Positions 9,279-17,365 of a stretch of DNA of 64,000 bases are shown in pieces. This stretch comes from Vulcanimicrobium alpinum (GTDB lineage: Bacteria; Vulcanimicrobiota; Vulcanimicrobiia; Vulcanimicrobiales; Vulcanimicrobiaceae), in NCBI RefSeq assembly GCF_027923555.1, contig NZ_AP025523.1, positions 496,001 through 560,000 on the forward strand, in the 5' to 3' direction. The position numbers were made by a program, and so were the translations under genes. Within the stretch, counting starts at the first letter, position 1; each line of letters starts with the position of its first letter. The notes under the pieces are model-generated. The model was not told where the DNA came from. It was given only the letters and a program-made list of their open reading frames with translations, and did not search any database.

Positions 9279-9308
9279 CATCAACTCGGCCGATTTTTCA
9301 TCGGCCTG

Positions 9309-10463
9309 CTAGGCGAAGGGCGAGAGATCGATTGCGTGGGCCGGGCGTTCGGGAAGGTCGGTGAAGGCCATCGGGCGGTCCCACCAATCGTGCGCCCGCC
9401 AGCGGAGGTGCTCCGCGGTTGGGGGCGGCGGGGTGCGCATCTGCAGCGCTTCGCGATAGGCGTCGAGATAGCGGTCGATCATCCGTTCGCGTGAGAACGT
9501 GGTTTCGACGTGGGCGCGGCAGGCGGCTCGCGAGAGCGAGGCGAGGCGCGGCACCGTCGCAACGGCATCGTCGATGCCGTCGCACAGCAGCCCGGTCTCG
9601 CCGTCGACGACGATCTCGGGGATCGAGCCCATGCGCGCGCCGAGCACCGGCGTGCCGCAGGCCATCGCTTCGATCAGCGTGAGTCCGAAGCGCTCCGGAC
9701 GCGTCGTCAGGTGCACGAGCGCGAGCGCGTTGCCGATCACCTCGTCGCGCGCGGCGCCTTGGACGTGGCCGAGCATCTGCACGGCGTCGCCGTCGACGTG
9801 CGGCAGGATCTGCTCGCGATAGTACGCGTCGTCGTGCGGGATCCCGGCCATCTTCAGCCGTACGCCGGCGCGGCGCGCGACCGCGATCGCGTTGTGTGCG
9901 CCTTTCTCCGGGTGGAAGCGCGCGAAGAAGAGGAGATAGTCGCCCGGACGATCGCGATACGTCCATACCGACGGGTCGATTCCGTTGTACGTCGTCGCCA
10001 GATACGAGAGACCCGGATCGCGATCGGCGTCGCTGATCGAACAGTAGAATGAGCGTGACGCGCCGGCATAGTAGGCGCCGAGGATCGGCGGCGAAGAAAA
10101 CCCGTGGACGGTCGTCAGCAGCGGCGGCGCGGGCGTCGCGAGCGCGTGCAGCAGGGGCTTCCAGTCGAGGCTGTTGTGGATCACGTCGAACTCATGCGCG
10201 CGAGCGAAGCACGATGCGACGTGCAGTTCGGTGCAGAGCTCACCGTTGAGGTTCGCGTCCTCGTTCAGACCGACGGGGACGACGGAAATGAGGCGGCCGG
10301 GATTCGTCGAGTTCGCGGTCGCGAACAAGGTGACGTCGAGGCCGCGCTGCGCCATCCCGTGCGCAATGTCGTACGCCACCTGCTCCCACGGACCGTAGCC
10401 CGGCGGCGGCGACGGCCACGAGATCGGGCCGAGAACCGCAACCCGCAGGCCCGCGAGATCCAC
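9309..10463 (-). CDS. Glycosyltransferase family 4
   Basis: GT-B retaining glycosyltransferase, 384 residues. The N-terminus (VAVLGPISWPSPPPGYGPWE) holds the acceptor-domain loop; LLFFARFHPEKGAHNAI begins the donor domain, and ERFGLTLIEAMACGTPVLG is the E-x7-E motif that binds the nucleotide sugar. The GTG start at 10463 is 4 nt after the amidohydrolase stop. The TAG stop is part of the CTAG target site of the IS5-like element, so the insertion leaves the protein intact but removes its native downstream sequence. Sugar and acceptor unknown. Confidence 0.9.
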   Translation of the reverse strand: MDLAGLRVAVLGPISWPSPPPGYGPWEQVAYDIAHGMAQRGLDVTLFATANSTNPGRLISVVPVGLNEDANLNGELCTELHVASCFARAHEFDVIHNSLDWKPLLHALATPAPPLLTTVHGFSSPPILGAYYAGASRSFYCSISDADRDPGLSYLATTYNGIDPSVWTYRDRPGDYLLFFARFHPEKGAHNAIAVARRAGVRLKMAGIPHDDAYYREQILPHVDGDAVQMLGHVQGAARDEVIGNALALVHLTTRPERFGLTLIEAMACGTPVLGARMGSIPEIVVDGETGLLCDGIDDAVATVPRLASLSRAACRAHVETTFSRERMIDRYLDAYREALQMRTPPPPTAEHLRWRAHDWWDRPMAFTDLPERPAHAIDLSPFA

Positions 10464-10467
10464 CGCG

Positions 10468-11643
10468 CTAGGCGCGTTCGTGGGCGACGGCGCCGCGCTT
10501 GATCACGACGCGCGGATCGCGCAGCGCGCGCACGTCCTGCGCGACGTCGCCGCGCAGGAGCAGCAGGTCGGCCGGTGCGCCCTCAGCGAGCGTCCCGGCG
10601 TCGACCGCGAGCAGCGCGGCGGAGGTCGAATTTGCCGCGGTGAGCGCCTGCTGCGGCGTCATCCCGATCTGCGTCACCATCAGCTCGACTTCATAGGCGT
10701 AGTTCTGGTGGAAGTTGTACGGCGTCCCGGCGTCGCTGCCGCCCGCGATCGGCACGCCGGCGCGCCATGCGCGGCCGATGTTCTCGCGGGATTTGTCGTA
10801 GAGCTCGGTCGCCTTACGAACGACATAGTCGGGCTGGGCGCCGTTCTTCGCGTTTTCGTAAATGCACGAAACCGCTGCGAGCGTCGGCACGACGCACGCG
10901 CCGCGCTCTTTGAACAGTTCGATCGCTTCGTCGTCGAGCAGATGGCCGTGTTCGATCGAGTCGACGCCGGCGCGCAGCGCGTTCTTGATCCCGTTGGTCC
11001 CGATCGCGTGCGCCGCGACGCGCATTCCATGCGTGCGCGCCTCGAGGATCGCCGCGCGCATCTCCTCTTCGGTGAGCTGGTCGAGCCCCGGGACGGCGCC
11101 CTTCGTCAGCACGCCGCCGGTGGCGATCAGCTTGATGCAGTCGGCGCCGGCTTTGCGCTGCTCGCGGACGGCTTTGCGCGCATCCCACGGGCCGTCGGTC
11201 TCGCGGCCGACGAACCAGCCGTGACCGCCGGTCATGCAGAGCGCGCGCCCCGCGGCGACGATCGTCGGACCAGGATGATCGCCTTTCGCGATCGCGTCGC
11301 GCAGCGCGATCGCGTTCGACTCGGCACCGCCGAGGTCGCGCACCGTCGTCACGCCGGCTTCGAGCGCCAGCCGCGCGTTGCGCACGGCGTCGAGCGTCCG
11401 TTCCAGCGGTGTCTTCAGGATGAACAGCGACGTGATGTCGGGCTCGCCGTTCGCTTCGAGGTGGACGTGCGCGTTGATCAGCCCCGGAACGACGCATGCC
11501 GCTTCGTAGCGGCGATCGACCGTCCCGGGATCGCCGTCGCCGATTCTCGCGACGCGGCCGTCCTCCACGAGGAGCGTGACGTTCGTCCGCGGTGGCGCCG
11601 CGGTCCCGTCGAAGAACGTCCCGGCCTGAATCGCGATTCGCAT
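10468..11643 (-). CDS. Amidohydrolase family protein (prolidase/imidazolonepropionase-like)
   Basis: Metal-dependent hydrolase with the composite beta-sandwich plus TIM barrel, 391 residues. Metal ligands are visible: HVH in GLINAHVHLE, the carbamylated Lys candidate in CIKLIATGG, His in VAAHAIGTNG, His in SIEHGH and Asp in GGSDAGTPY. This set matches the subgroup of amidohydrolases annotated as Xaa-Pro dipeptidases or imidazolonepropionase-related enzymes. Substrate not assignable. It is followed by the glycosyltransferase after 4 nt and preceded by an inverted repeat pair that likely separates it from the upstream operon. Confidence 0.88.
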   Translation of the reverse strand: MRIAIQAGTFFDGTAAPPRTNVTLLVEDGRVARIGDGDPGTVDRRYEAACVVPGLINAHVHLEANGEPDITSLFILKTPLERTLDAVRNARLALEAGVTTVRDLGGAESNAIALRDAIAKGDHPGPTIVAAGRALCMTGGHGWFVGRETDGPWDARKAVREQRKAGADCIKLIATGGVLTKGAVPGLDQLTEEEMRAAILEARTHGMRVAAHAIGTNGIKNALRAGVDSIEHGHLLDDEAIELFKERGACVVPTLAAVSCIYENAKNGAQPDYVVRKATELYDKSRENIGRAWRAGVPIAGGSDAGTPYNFHQNYAYEVELMVTQIGMTPQQALTAANSTSAALLAVDAGTLAEGAPADLLLLRGDVAQDVRALRDPRVVIKRGAVAHERA

Positions 11644-11664
11644 CAGGTCCTTCTACGAAGAAGC

Positions 11665-11738
11665 GTCACGCTGAGCCTGTCGAAGCGTCGCCCGCTTCGT
11701 GCACGTCAGGAACTGCGCTTCGACAAGCTCAGCGTGAC
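11665..11738. repeat. Inverted pair of the CTTCGACAAGCTCAGC-type repeat
   Basis: Arms at 11665-11687 and 11716-11738 are reverse complements apart from one C/T difference, separated by 28 nt. The pair lies between two genes of the same (leftward) direction, just after the stop of the aminotransferase, so it would act as a terminator or mRNA-stabilising hairpin there. Confidence 0.85.
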
Positions 11739-11743
11739 AGGGT

Positions 11744-12934
11744 TCAGGCGGCGATGCCGATCACGGCGTCGATTGCGCGGAAGGCCTGGTCGATGTCGGC
11801 GGTGTCGTTGTAGTGCGCGAAGGAGAGGCGCACCGCGACGCCGTTCGTCTCCGGCGCGAGCGTGCGCATCAGGCGGGGCGTGTAGTAGTCGCCGAGCGCC
11901 GCTTCCACGCCGTGAGCTTCGAGCGTTTCCGCGAGCGTTTGCGGTGCGACGCCGCGGACGTTGAACGCGAAGACCGGCAAACGCTCCTCCTTTGCGGGGC
12001 GTCCGTAGAGCGTCACGGCGTCGGCGCGCTCGGCGAAGCGGGCGCGCGCATACGCCGCGAGCTCGCGCTCGTAGGCGTCGATCCGCGCGATCGCGGTGCG
12101 GACGCTGCCGTCGCCGATGCCGCGCAGATACTCCGCGGTGCCGAGCCAGCCGGCCAGCGTTTCGTGGCTCTGCGTCCCGGTCTCCATCGACCAGTGCACG
12201 CCGGAACTCGGCAGCGCGTCCTCGTCGGCGGTGAAGAAGCGTTCGGCGAGTTCCGGCCGCGCGTACCACACGCCGAGGTGCGGGCCGTAAACTTTGTACG
12301 TCGAGAAGAACAGCGCGTCGAGCGTGTCGGGGATCGTGAGCGAGACGTGCGGCGCCGCCTGCACCGCATCGGCGATCACGAGCGCGCCCGCGTCCTGCGC
12401 TGCCGCGGAGAGCCGCGCGACGTCGAAGACGTTGCCGGTCCCGTTCGATGCCCACGGCAGCGCCACGAGCACCGGCTCGCGCGCCAGCGCCTGCGCGAAC
12501 GCGCGCTCGTCGAGTTCGCCGCGCGCGTCGACCGGGATGCGGTCGACCTCGGCGCCGAAACGGCGCAGCGACGTCCACGGCACGACGTTGGCGTAGTGGT
12601 CGCTGTCGGTGACGACGATCCGGTCGCCGGGCCGGATCGAGGATGCCAGCGCGCGCGACATTGCCAGCGCGATCGTGGTGGAGTTGGCGCCCAAACCGAT
12701 CGTCTCGGGCGGCACGCCGGCGAGCTCCGCGTACGCCGCACGCGCGCGCTCGACCGTCTCCGTCGTGCGGATCTTGCGCGCGAACGTTCCGCCTTTCTGC
12801 GCGTTGTCCCGCGCGAGATAGGCGCCGACCGCCTCGACGCATTCGCGCGGCACCTGCGTCCCGCCGGCGTTGTCGGCGATGACGCGACCGTCGGCGCGAG
12901 CGGCGGCGACGGCGGGGAAACGGTCGATGTGCAA
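11744..12934 (-). CDS. Class V aminotransferase, cysteine desulfurase-like (VC1184/TIGR01976 type)
   Basis: PLP fold type I enzyme, 396 residues. DNAGGTQVP near the N-terminus and FFSTYKVYGPHLGVWY with the PLP lysine are typical of the TIGR01976 cysteine-desulfurase-like family, which lacks a proven substrate. ADAVQAAPH contains the Asp that contacts the PLP nitrogen. The start is TTG 12934, preceded by AGAGG at 5-nt spacing; the codon before is GTC, not a start. It begins 8 nt after the HMG-CoA lyase stop. A kynureninase- or desulfurase-type reaction is possible but not shown. Confidence 0.82.
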   Translation of the reverse strand: MHIDRFPAVAAARADGRVIADNAGGTQVPRECVEAVGAYLARDNAQKGGTFARKIRTTETVERARAAYAELAGVPPETIGLGANSTTIALAMSRALASSIRPGDRIVVTDSDHYANVVPWTSLRRFGAEVDRIPVDARGELDERAFAQALAREPVLVALPWASNGTGNVFDVARLSAAAQDAGALVIADAVQAAPHVSLTIPDTLDALFFSTYKVYGPHLGVWYARPELAERFFTADEDALPSSGVHWSMETGTQSHETLAGWLGTAEYLRGIGDGSVRTAIARIDAYERELAAYARARFAERADAVTLYGRPAKEERLPVFAFNVRGVAPQTLAETLEAHGVEAALGDYYTPRLMRTLAPETNGVAVRLSFAHYNDTADIDQAFRAIDAVIGIAA

Positions 12935-12942
12935 GCGGACCT

Positions 12943-13890
12943 CTATCCGGCGACGGCGATGCGGGCGGCGCGCGCGTCGGCCGCTTCGAGCGCGGTGTAC
13001 GCGCGCGACGCGAGTGGACGCCCGAGCTTCCCTTGAATGAAGCGCGACGCCGCGCGCAGTTTGTCCAAGTCGATCCCGGTCGCGATCCCCATCTTGTGCA
13101 GCATGTAGACGAGGTCTTCGGTCGCGCAGTTTCCGGTCGCGCCGGGCGCGAACGGACAGCCGCCCAGGCCGCCCGACGACGTGTCGAAGATCCGCACGCC
13201 GAGTTCGAGCGCGGCCAGCGTGTTGGCCATCGCGGTGCCGCGCGTGTCGTGAAAGTGCAGGCCGAGCCGTTCGGGCGGGACGGCCGACGCGAGCGCGCCG
13301 ACGACCTCGACGACCTGGTTGGGCGTCGCCACGCCGATCGTGTCGGCGACACTCAGCTCGTCGACGCCGAGCGCCAGCAGCCGCTCGCAGACGCGCACGA
13401 CGGCGGCGACGGGGACGTCGCCTTGAAACGGGCAGCCGAACGCGGTCGAAACCGCAGCGCGCACCCACATCCCGTCAGCTTTCGCGCGCTGCACGACGCC
13501 GGCGAACGTCGCGACCGACTCGTCGACCGACATGCGGATGTTCGCTTGCGCGAACGCCTCCGACGCCGCAGTGAACACCCCGATCGCGCGCACGCCGGCG
13601 GCGACGGCACGGTCGAGCCCGCGCTCGTTGGGGCACAGCACGAGGTAGATGCGGCCCGGGTCTTTGCGGATGCGGCGGAAGACGTCGTCGGCATCGGCCA
13701 TCTGCGGGACGGCCTTCGGGCTGACGAACGAGGTCGCTTCGAGGATCGGCACGCCGGCGTCGGAGAGCAGGTCGCAGTAGTGGACCTTGTCGTCGGCGGA
13801 GATCGGGACGGCCTCGTTCTGCAGACCGTCGCGCGGGCCGACCTCGCAGATGGTGACGCGGTCGGGTGCGTGGGCGAGCGGATCGATCAT
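12943..13890 (-). CDS. mvaB: Hydroxymethylglutaryl-CoA lyase
   Basis: HMG-CoA lyase, final step of leucine degradation: HMG-CoA to acetoacetate and acetyl-CoA. 315 residues. CEVGPRDGLQNE is the N-terminal metal/substrate motif; SVADTIGVATPNQV and HFHDTRGTAMAN supply the strand-5 and metal-binding residues; the catalytic Cys loop is GGLGGCPFAPGATGN. ATG 13890 overlaps the upstream lipase stop (ATGA). Together with MccA and the crotonase upstream it forms a leucine/isovalerate catabolic operon; acetoacetate disposal is not encoded here. Confidence 0.95.
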   Translation of the reverse strand: MIDPLAHAPDRVTICEVGPRDGLQNEAVPISADDKVHYCDLLSDAGVPILEATSFVSPKAVPQMADADDVFRRIRKDPGRIYLVLCPNERGLDRAVAAGVRAIGVFTAASEAFAQANIRMSVDESVATFAGVVQRAKADGMWVRAAVSTAFGCPFQGDVPVAAVVRVCERLLALGVDELSVADTIGVATPNQVVEVVGALASAVPPERLGLHFHDTRGTAMANTLAALELGVRIFDTSSGGLGGCPFAPGATGNCATEDLVYMLHKMGIATGIDLDKLRAASRFIQGKLGRPLASRAYTALEAADARAARIAVAG

Positions 13891-14660
13891 GGCACGGCCT
13901 CCGAACGGAGAAACTTCGCGGTCAGCTCGACGCAGCGCGGCCAGATGCGGTCGTCGCTGCGGAAGCCGCGGGCGAGAAACGCCAACGGGTTCGAGACCGC
14001 GCCGAGGTTGAGATGGTTTGCACGATCGTCCTCGATCCAGGTGGTCGGCAGGCGGTTGTGCAGCGAGGCGGACTCCACCATCACCACGCCGTCGCTCTGG
14101 TCGTGGTAGCGCGGCATGCGGCCGCCGATCTGGAGGATGCGATGATCCGGCGGCGCGATCCACGCGCCGTCGTCGACGATCCAGCGCTTTTTCTTGGGGT
14201 TGTCCCAGTCTTTCACCCAGCGTCCGCCGATGTCGTTGAGCCAGCGCATGTAATCGGATTCGACGTCCATGTCGAACAGGACGTGATTCGGGATGAACGC
14301 CAGCTTCAGCGGCATCGCGACGTAGCGCGTCATCAGCCCGCCGTTCGGCGCCGCGATCTGCACGGTGGCGGCGATTTCTCGCGCGCGGTGTGGATACGCG
14401 CGCAGGAAGCCGCGGTTTACCAGGCCGCCCGCGCTGTAGCCGATCGTTGCGATCGGGAACGCGCCGGGTTCCCGGATGTAGAGCGCGTCGAGGAACGACG
14501 CGAAGCGGTCGACGCGATCGCGCAGGCTGTCATGCCCGTCGGGAAAGACGGTGCAGTCGAAGCCCAGACCGGCGAGTCCCTTGTTCCCGTTGCGTCCGTC
14601 GATCAGCGTGCGCATGTATTTCGCGGCCTCGTTCCAGCCTGCGATCAGCACCACGCGCAA
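13887..14660 (-). CDS. Alpha/beta hydrolase (lipase/esterase-like)
   Basis: About 257 residues. The nucleophile elbow is GYSAGG, followed by a region rich in aromatic residues, and VVLIAGWNEA at the N-terminus is the first strand with an oxyanion-type loop. No signal peptide. The start is uncertain: TTG 14660, or GTG 14654 or 14651, all just after the MccA stop. It lies inside the leucine-catabolism operon between MccA and HMG-CoA lyase, where a thioesterase-like role could be imagined, but the sequence does not show it. Confidence 0.7.
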   Translation of the reverse strand: MRVVLIAGWNEAAKYMRTLIDGRNGNKGLAGLGFDCTVFPDGHDSLRDRVDRFASFLDALYIREPGAFPIATIGYSAGGLVNRGFLRAYPHRAREIAATVQIAAPNGGLMTRYVAMPLKLAFIPNHVLFDMDVESDYMRWLNDIGGRWVKDWDNPKKKRWIVDDGAWIAPPDHRILQIGGRMPRYHDQSDGVVMVESASLHNRLPTTWIEDDRANHLNLGAVSNPLAFLARGFRSDDRIWPRCVELTAKFLRSEAVP

Positions 14661-14662
14661 CG

Positions 14663-16546
14663 TTACGCTCCGATCGTCAGCAGCGTCGCGCCGCTCGTCA
14701 CCAGATCGCCGGCCTTCACCCGCACGTCGGTCACCGTGCCGGCCAGCGGCGCCTCGATGCGATGCTCCATCTTCATCGCCTCGAGCACCACGAGCAGGGC
14801 GCGCTGCTCCACGGCAGCGCCGGCGACGACCTCGACGGCGATGATCTTGCCGGGCATCGGCGAGGTGACCTCGCCCGACGCGGCGGCGTGCGCGGAATGC
14901 TCCGCATCGGGGCTCGGCGGCGCGGCGCGCGTCCAGCGCACGACGCGGCCGTCGATCGCGACGCTGCCGCCCGCGGCGTCGAAGGTCGCGCCGCGATCGT
15001 CGGGCGCGATCGTCCCCTGCACGTCGCCGTCGAGCGTCCAGCCCGCCGCCGCAAACGTCGCGTGCGCGCGCACCGGCTCGCCGTCGACGACGAACGCGAG
15101 CGGGATCCCGACGCGCCCCAGCCGCCATCCGTCGCCGTGGGCGAGGACCGCGGCGGCGACGCGCCGCTTCGTCGCATCGTCGACGGCGGGCGCGCCGAGC
15201 GCGAAGCCCGCCATGCGTTCGTCGAGGAAACGCGTCGTCGTGTCGCCGGCGCGATACGCGTCGTCGGCCACGATCGCCCGCAGCAGCAGCAGGTTCGTCG
15301 CGATCCCCGACACCTCGGTCTGCGCGAGCGTCTGCGCCATCCGCGCGATCGCGGCGGGACGGTCGGTGCCCCACACGATGATCTTCGCGAGCATCGAGTC
15401 GTAGTACACCGGGACCTCGTCGCCGGCGCGAAACCCCGTGTCGAGCCGCACGCCCGGCGCGCGCGGCACGTCGAACGACGCCAGCCGCCCCGACTGCGGC
15501 AGAAAGTCGTGCGCGGGATCTTCCGCGTTGAACCGCACTTCGATCGCCCAGCCGCGCGGCGTGAGATCCGCCTGCGAGAAGCGCAGCGCCTCGCCGTTGG
15601 CGATGCGCAGTTGCTCGTGCACGAGATCGACATCGTACACGAGCTCGGTGACCGGATGCTCGACCTGGAGGCGCGCGTTCATCTCGAGAAAGTAGAAGCG
15701 GCCGTCGTCGTCGAGCATGAACTCCGCGGTCCCGGCGTTCGTGTAGCCGACGCTGCGCGCGGCGTTCACAGCCGCCTCGCCCATCGTCGCGCGCAGCCCG
15801 GGATCGAGCGCGACGCTTGGGGCTTCTTCGACGACTTTCTGGTGCCGCCGCTGGATCGAGCACTCGCGTTCGCCCAGATGCACCGTCGTGCCGTGCACGT
15901 CGGCGAGGATCTGAAACTCGATGTGCCGCGGACGGCGCAAATAGCGTTCGAGCAGGACGGTGCCGTCGCCGAACGCGGCGATCGCCTCGCGGCGCGCGCT
16001 CGCCAGCGCTTCGTCGAACCGCGCGAGATCGTCGACCACGCGCATCCCGCGGCCGCCGCCGCCGGCGCTCGCTTTGATCAGCACCGGCGTGCCGATCGCC
16101 TCGGCTTGGGCACGCAGCGCCGCGTCGGATTGATCGTCTCCGTCGTAGCCCGGGACGACCGGAACGCCGAACGCGCGCACGCGCCGCTTCGCGTCGATCT
16201 TCGATCCCATCGCGGCGATCGCGTCCGGCGTCGGTCCCACGAAGATCAAGCCGCTCTCGACGACGAGCCGCGCGAACGGCTCGCGTTCGCTCAAGAAACC
16301 GTACCCCGGATGGATCGCATCCGCGCCCAGCGTCTTCGCCGCCGCGACGATCCGTTCGCCGTCGAGATACGATTCCGTCGCGGGGCCGTGGCCGATCCGG
16401 ATCGTCTCGTCCATCACGGTGCGAAAGAGCGCGCCCGCATCCGCATCCGAATAGACGCCGACCGGCGAGATCCCCATCTCGCGCGCGCCGCGCGCGATGC
16501 GCACGGCGATCTCGCCGCGGTTCGCGATCAGCAGGCGGCGGATCAC
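14663..16546 (-). CDS. mccA: Biotin-carrying acyl-CoA carboxylase alpha subunit, probably 3-methylcrotonyl-CoA carboxylase
   Basis: Biotin carboxylase plus biotin carrier in one 627-residue chain. LLIANRGEIAVRI opens the biotin carboxylase domain; KASAGGGGRGM is the ATP loop; EMNARLQVEHP and the biotin-carboxylase C-domain follow; the carrier domain at the C-terminus has EAMKMEH with biotinylated Lys592. GTG 16546 overlaps the crotonase stop as GTGA and places the conserved start at residue 3; GTG 16558 is an alternative. Specificity for methylcrotonyl-CoA is inferred from flanking HMG-CoA lyase and enoyl-CoA hydratase genes and the MccB-type subunit at 36373; propionyl- or geranyl-CoA remain possible. 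Confidence 0.9.
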   Translation of the reverse strand: MIRRLLIANRGEIAVRIARGAREMGISPVGVYSDADAGALFRTVMDETIRIGHGPATESYLDGERIVAAAKTLGADAIHPGYGFLSEREPFARLVVESGLIFVGPTPDAIAAMGSKIDAKRRVRAFGVPVVPGYDGDDQSDAALRAQAEAIGTPVLIKASAGGGGRGMRVVDDLARFDEALASARREAIAAFGDGTVLLERYLRRPRHIEFQILADVHGTTVHLGERECSIQRRHQKVVEEAPSVALDPGLRATMGEAAVNAARSVGYTNAGTAEFMLDDDGRFYFLEMNARLQVEHPVTELVYDVDLVHEQLRIANGEALRFSQADLTPRGWAIEVRFNAEDPAHDFLPQSGRLASFDVPRAPGVRLDTGFRAGDEVPVYYDSMLAKIIVWGTDRPAAIARMAQTLAQTEVSGIATNLLLLRAIVADDAYRAGDTTTRFLDERMAGFALGAPAVDDATKRRVAAAVLAHGDGWRLGRVGIPLAFVVDGEPVRAHATFAAAGWTLDGDVQGTIAPDDRGATFDAAGGSVAIDGRVVRWTRAAPPSPDAEHSAHAAASGEVTSPMPGKIIAVEVVAGAAVEQRALLVVLEAMKMEHRIEAPLAGTVTDVRVKAGDLVTSGATLLTIGA

Positions 16547-17328
16547 GGGGCGATCCACGCGGCGCGCCGGCGTTCGAGGAAGGCGCGCAGGCCTTCCTGA
16601 CCTTCAGCGCTGGTGCGCTGCCGCGCGATCGCGCGCGCGGTGAGCGCGCGCGTCTCGTCGTAGGTCGCCGCAGTGACGTCGGCGATGAGCGCTTTCGCCG
16701 CGGCGATCGCCGACGGGCCCGCCGTTTCGAGCTCGCGTACGATCGCCTCGACGGGCGCGTCGCGTTGGCCGGCCGGCACCACCTCGTGCACCAGGCCGAT
16801 TTCGCGGGCGAGGGCGGCATCGAAGCGCTCGCCGCTCAAGAACAGCCGGCGCGCGTGCGAGACGCCGATCTTCGCGAGCACGAACGGAGAGATCACCGCG
16901 GGGATGATCCCCAGCTTCGTTTCGGTGAAACCGAAGAGCGTGTCGTCTTCCGCGACGACCGCATCGCACACCGCGCACAGTCCCGCGCCGCCGCCGAGCG
17001 CCGCCCCGTGGACCGACGCGATCACGGGTTTGGGGCAGCGGTCGATCGCGCGGAACATCTCCGACATCGCCTCGGCGTCGCGGACGTTCTCCTCTTCGCT
17101 CAGGTCGAGCGATCCGCGCATCCAGTGGACGTCCGCGCCGCCGCAGAACGTTTTCCCCTCGCCGTCCAGCACGACGATGCGCACGCCGTCGTCGGCCGCC
17201 AGCGTCGCGAACGCGTCGCGCATCTGCGCGATCACCTCGGCGTTGAAGGCGTTGCGTACCTCGGGGCGGGTCAGCGTGACACGGGCACGCCCGCCTTCCC
17301 GGATGACGCGCAGTACGGTTTCGGGCAC
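16543..17328 (-). CDS. Enoyl-CoA hydratase/isomerase, probable methylglutaconyl-CoA hydratase
   Basis: Crotonase-fold enzyme of about 261 residues. The CoA-binding and oxyanion-hole motifs are GKTFCGGADVHWM and VHGAALGGGAGL; FTETKLGIIPAVISPF is the second catalytic segment with the conserved Glu. Start GTG 17328 (or GTG 17346); no clear ribosome site, and the divergent M16 gene begins close upstream at 17366. First gene of the MccA/lipase/HMG-CoA lyase operon, so hydration of 3-methylglutaconyl-CoA in leucine breakdown is the most likely role. Confidence 0.85.
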   Translation of the reverse strand: MPETVLRVIREGGRARVTLTRPEVRNAFNAEVIAQMRDAFATLAADDGVRIVVLDGEGKTFCGGADVHWMRGSLDLSEEENVRDAEAMSEMFRAIDRCPKPVIASVHGAALGGGAGLCAVCDAVVAEDDTLFGFTETKLGIIPAVISPFVLAKIGVSHARRLFLSGERFDAALAREIGLVHEVVPAGQRDAPVEAIVRELETAGPSAIAAAKALIADVTAATYDETRALTARAIARQRTSAEGQEGLRAFLERRRAAWIAP

Positions 17329-17365
17329 GGAGCCAGCGCGTTCCACGGCGAACGGGGGGCGCCCT

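Larger units (their letters stand above)
7992..9308 (-). mobile_element. IS5-like insertion sequence with CTAG target duplication
   Basis: 1317-bp element. The left end begins CAGCCCCGTGAAAAAATCGG and the right end, read inward on the other strand, begins CAGGCCGATGAAAAATCGGC; these are imperfect terminal inverted repeats of about 20 bp. Both sides are flanked by CTAG (7988-7991 and 9309-9312), a 4-bp target duplication as expected for IS5-group elements. One transposase gene reads leftward. The transposase is uninterrupted and the ends are still well matched, so the insertion is probably recent. The right-hand CTAG supplies the stop codon of the neighbouring glycosyltransferase. Confidence 0.9.

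Noticed and set aside
14661-16820. Very long Arg-rich extension upstream of the lipase-like gene
   Set aside because: The extension is a shifted frame of mccA; only the region after 14660 shows an alpha/beta hydrolase fold.
16673-17365. Upstream extension of the M16 peptidase frame by 231 codons
   Set aside because: It is antisense to the crotonase and precedes a clear signal peptide at 17366.
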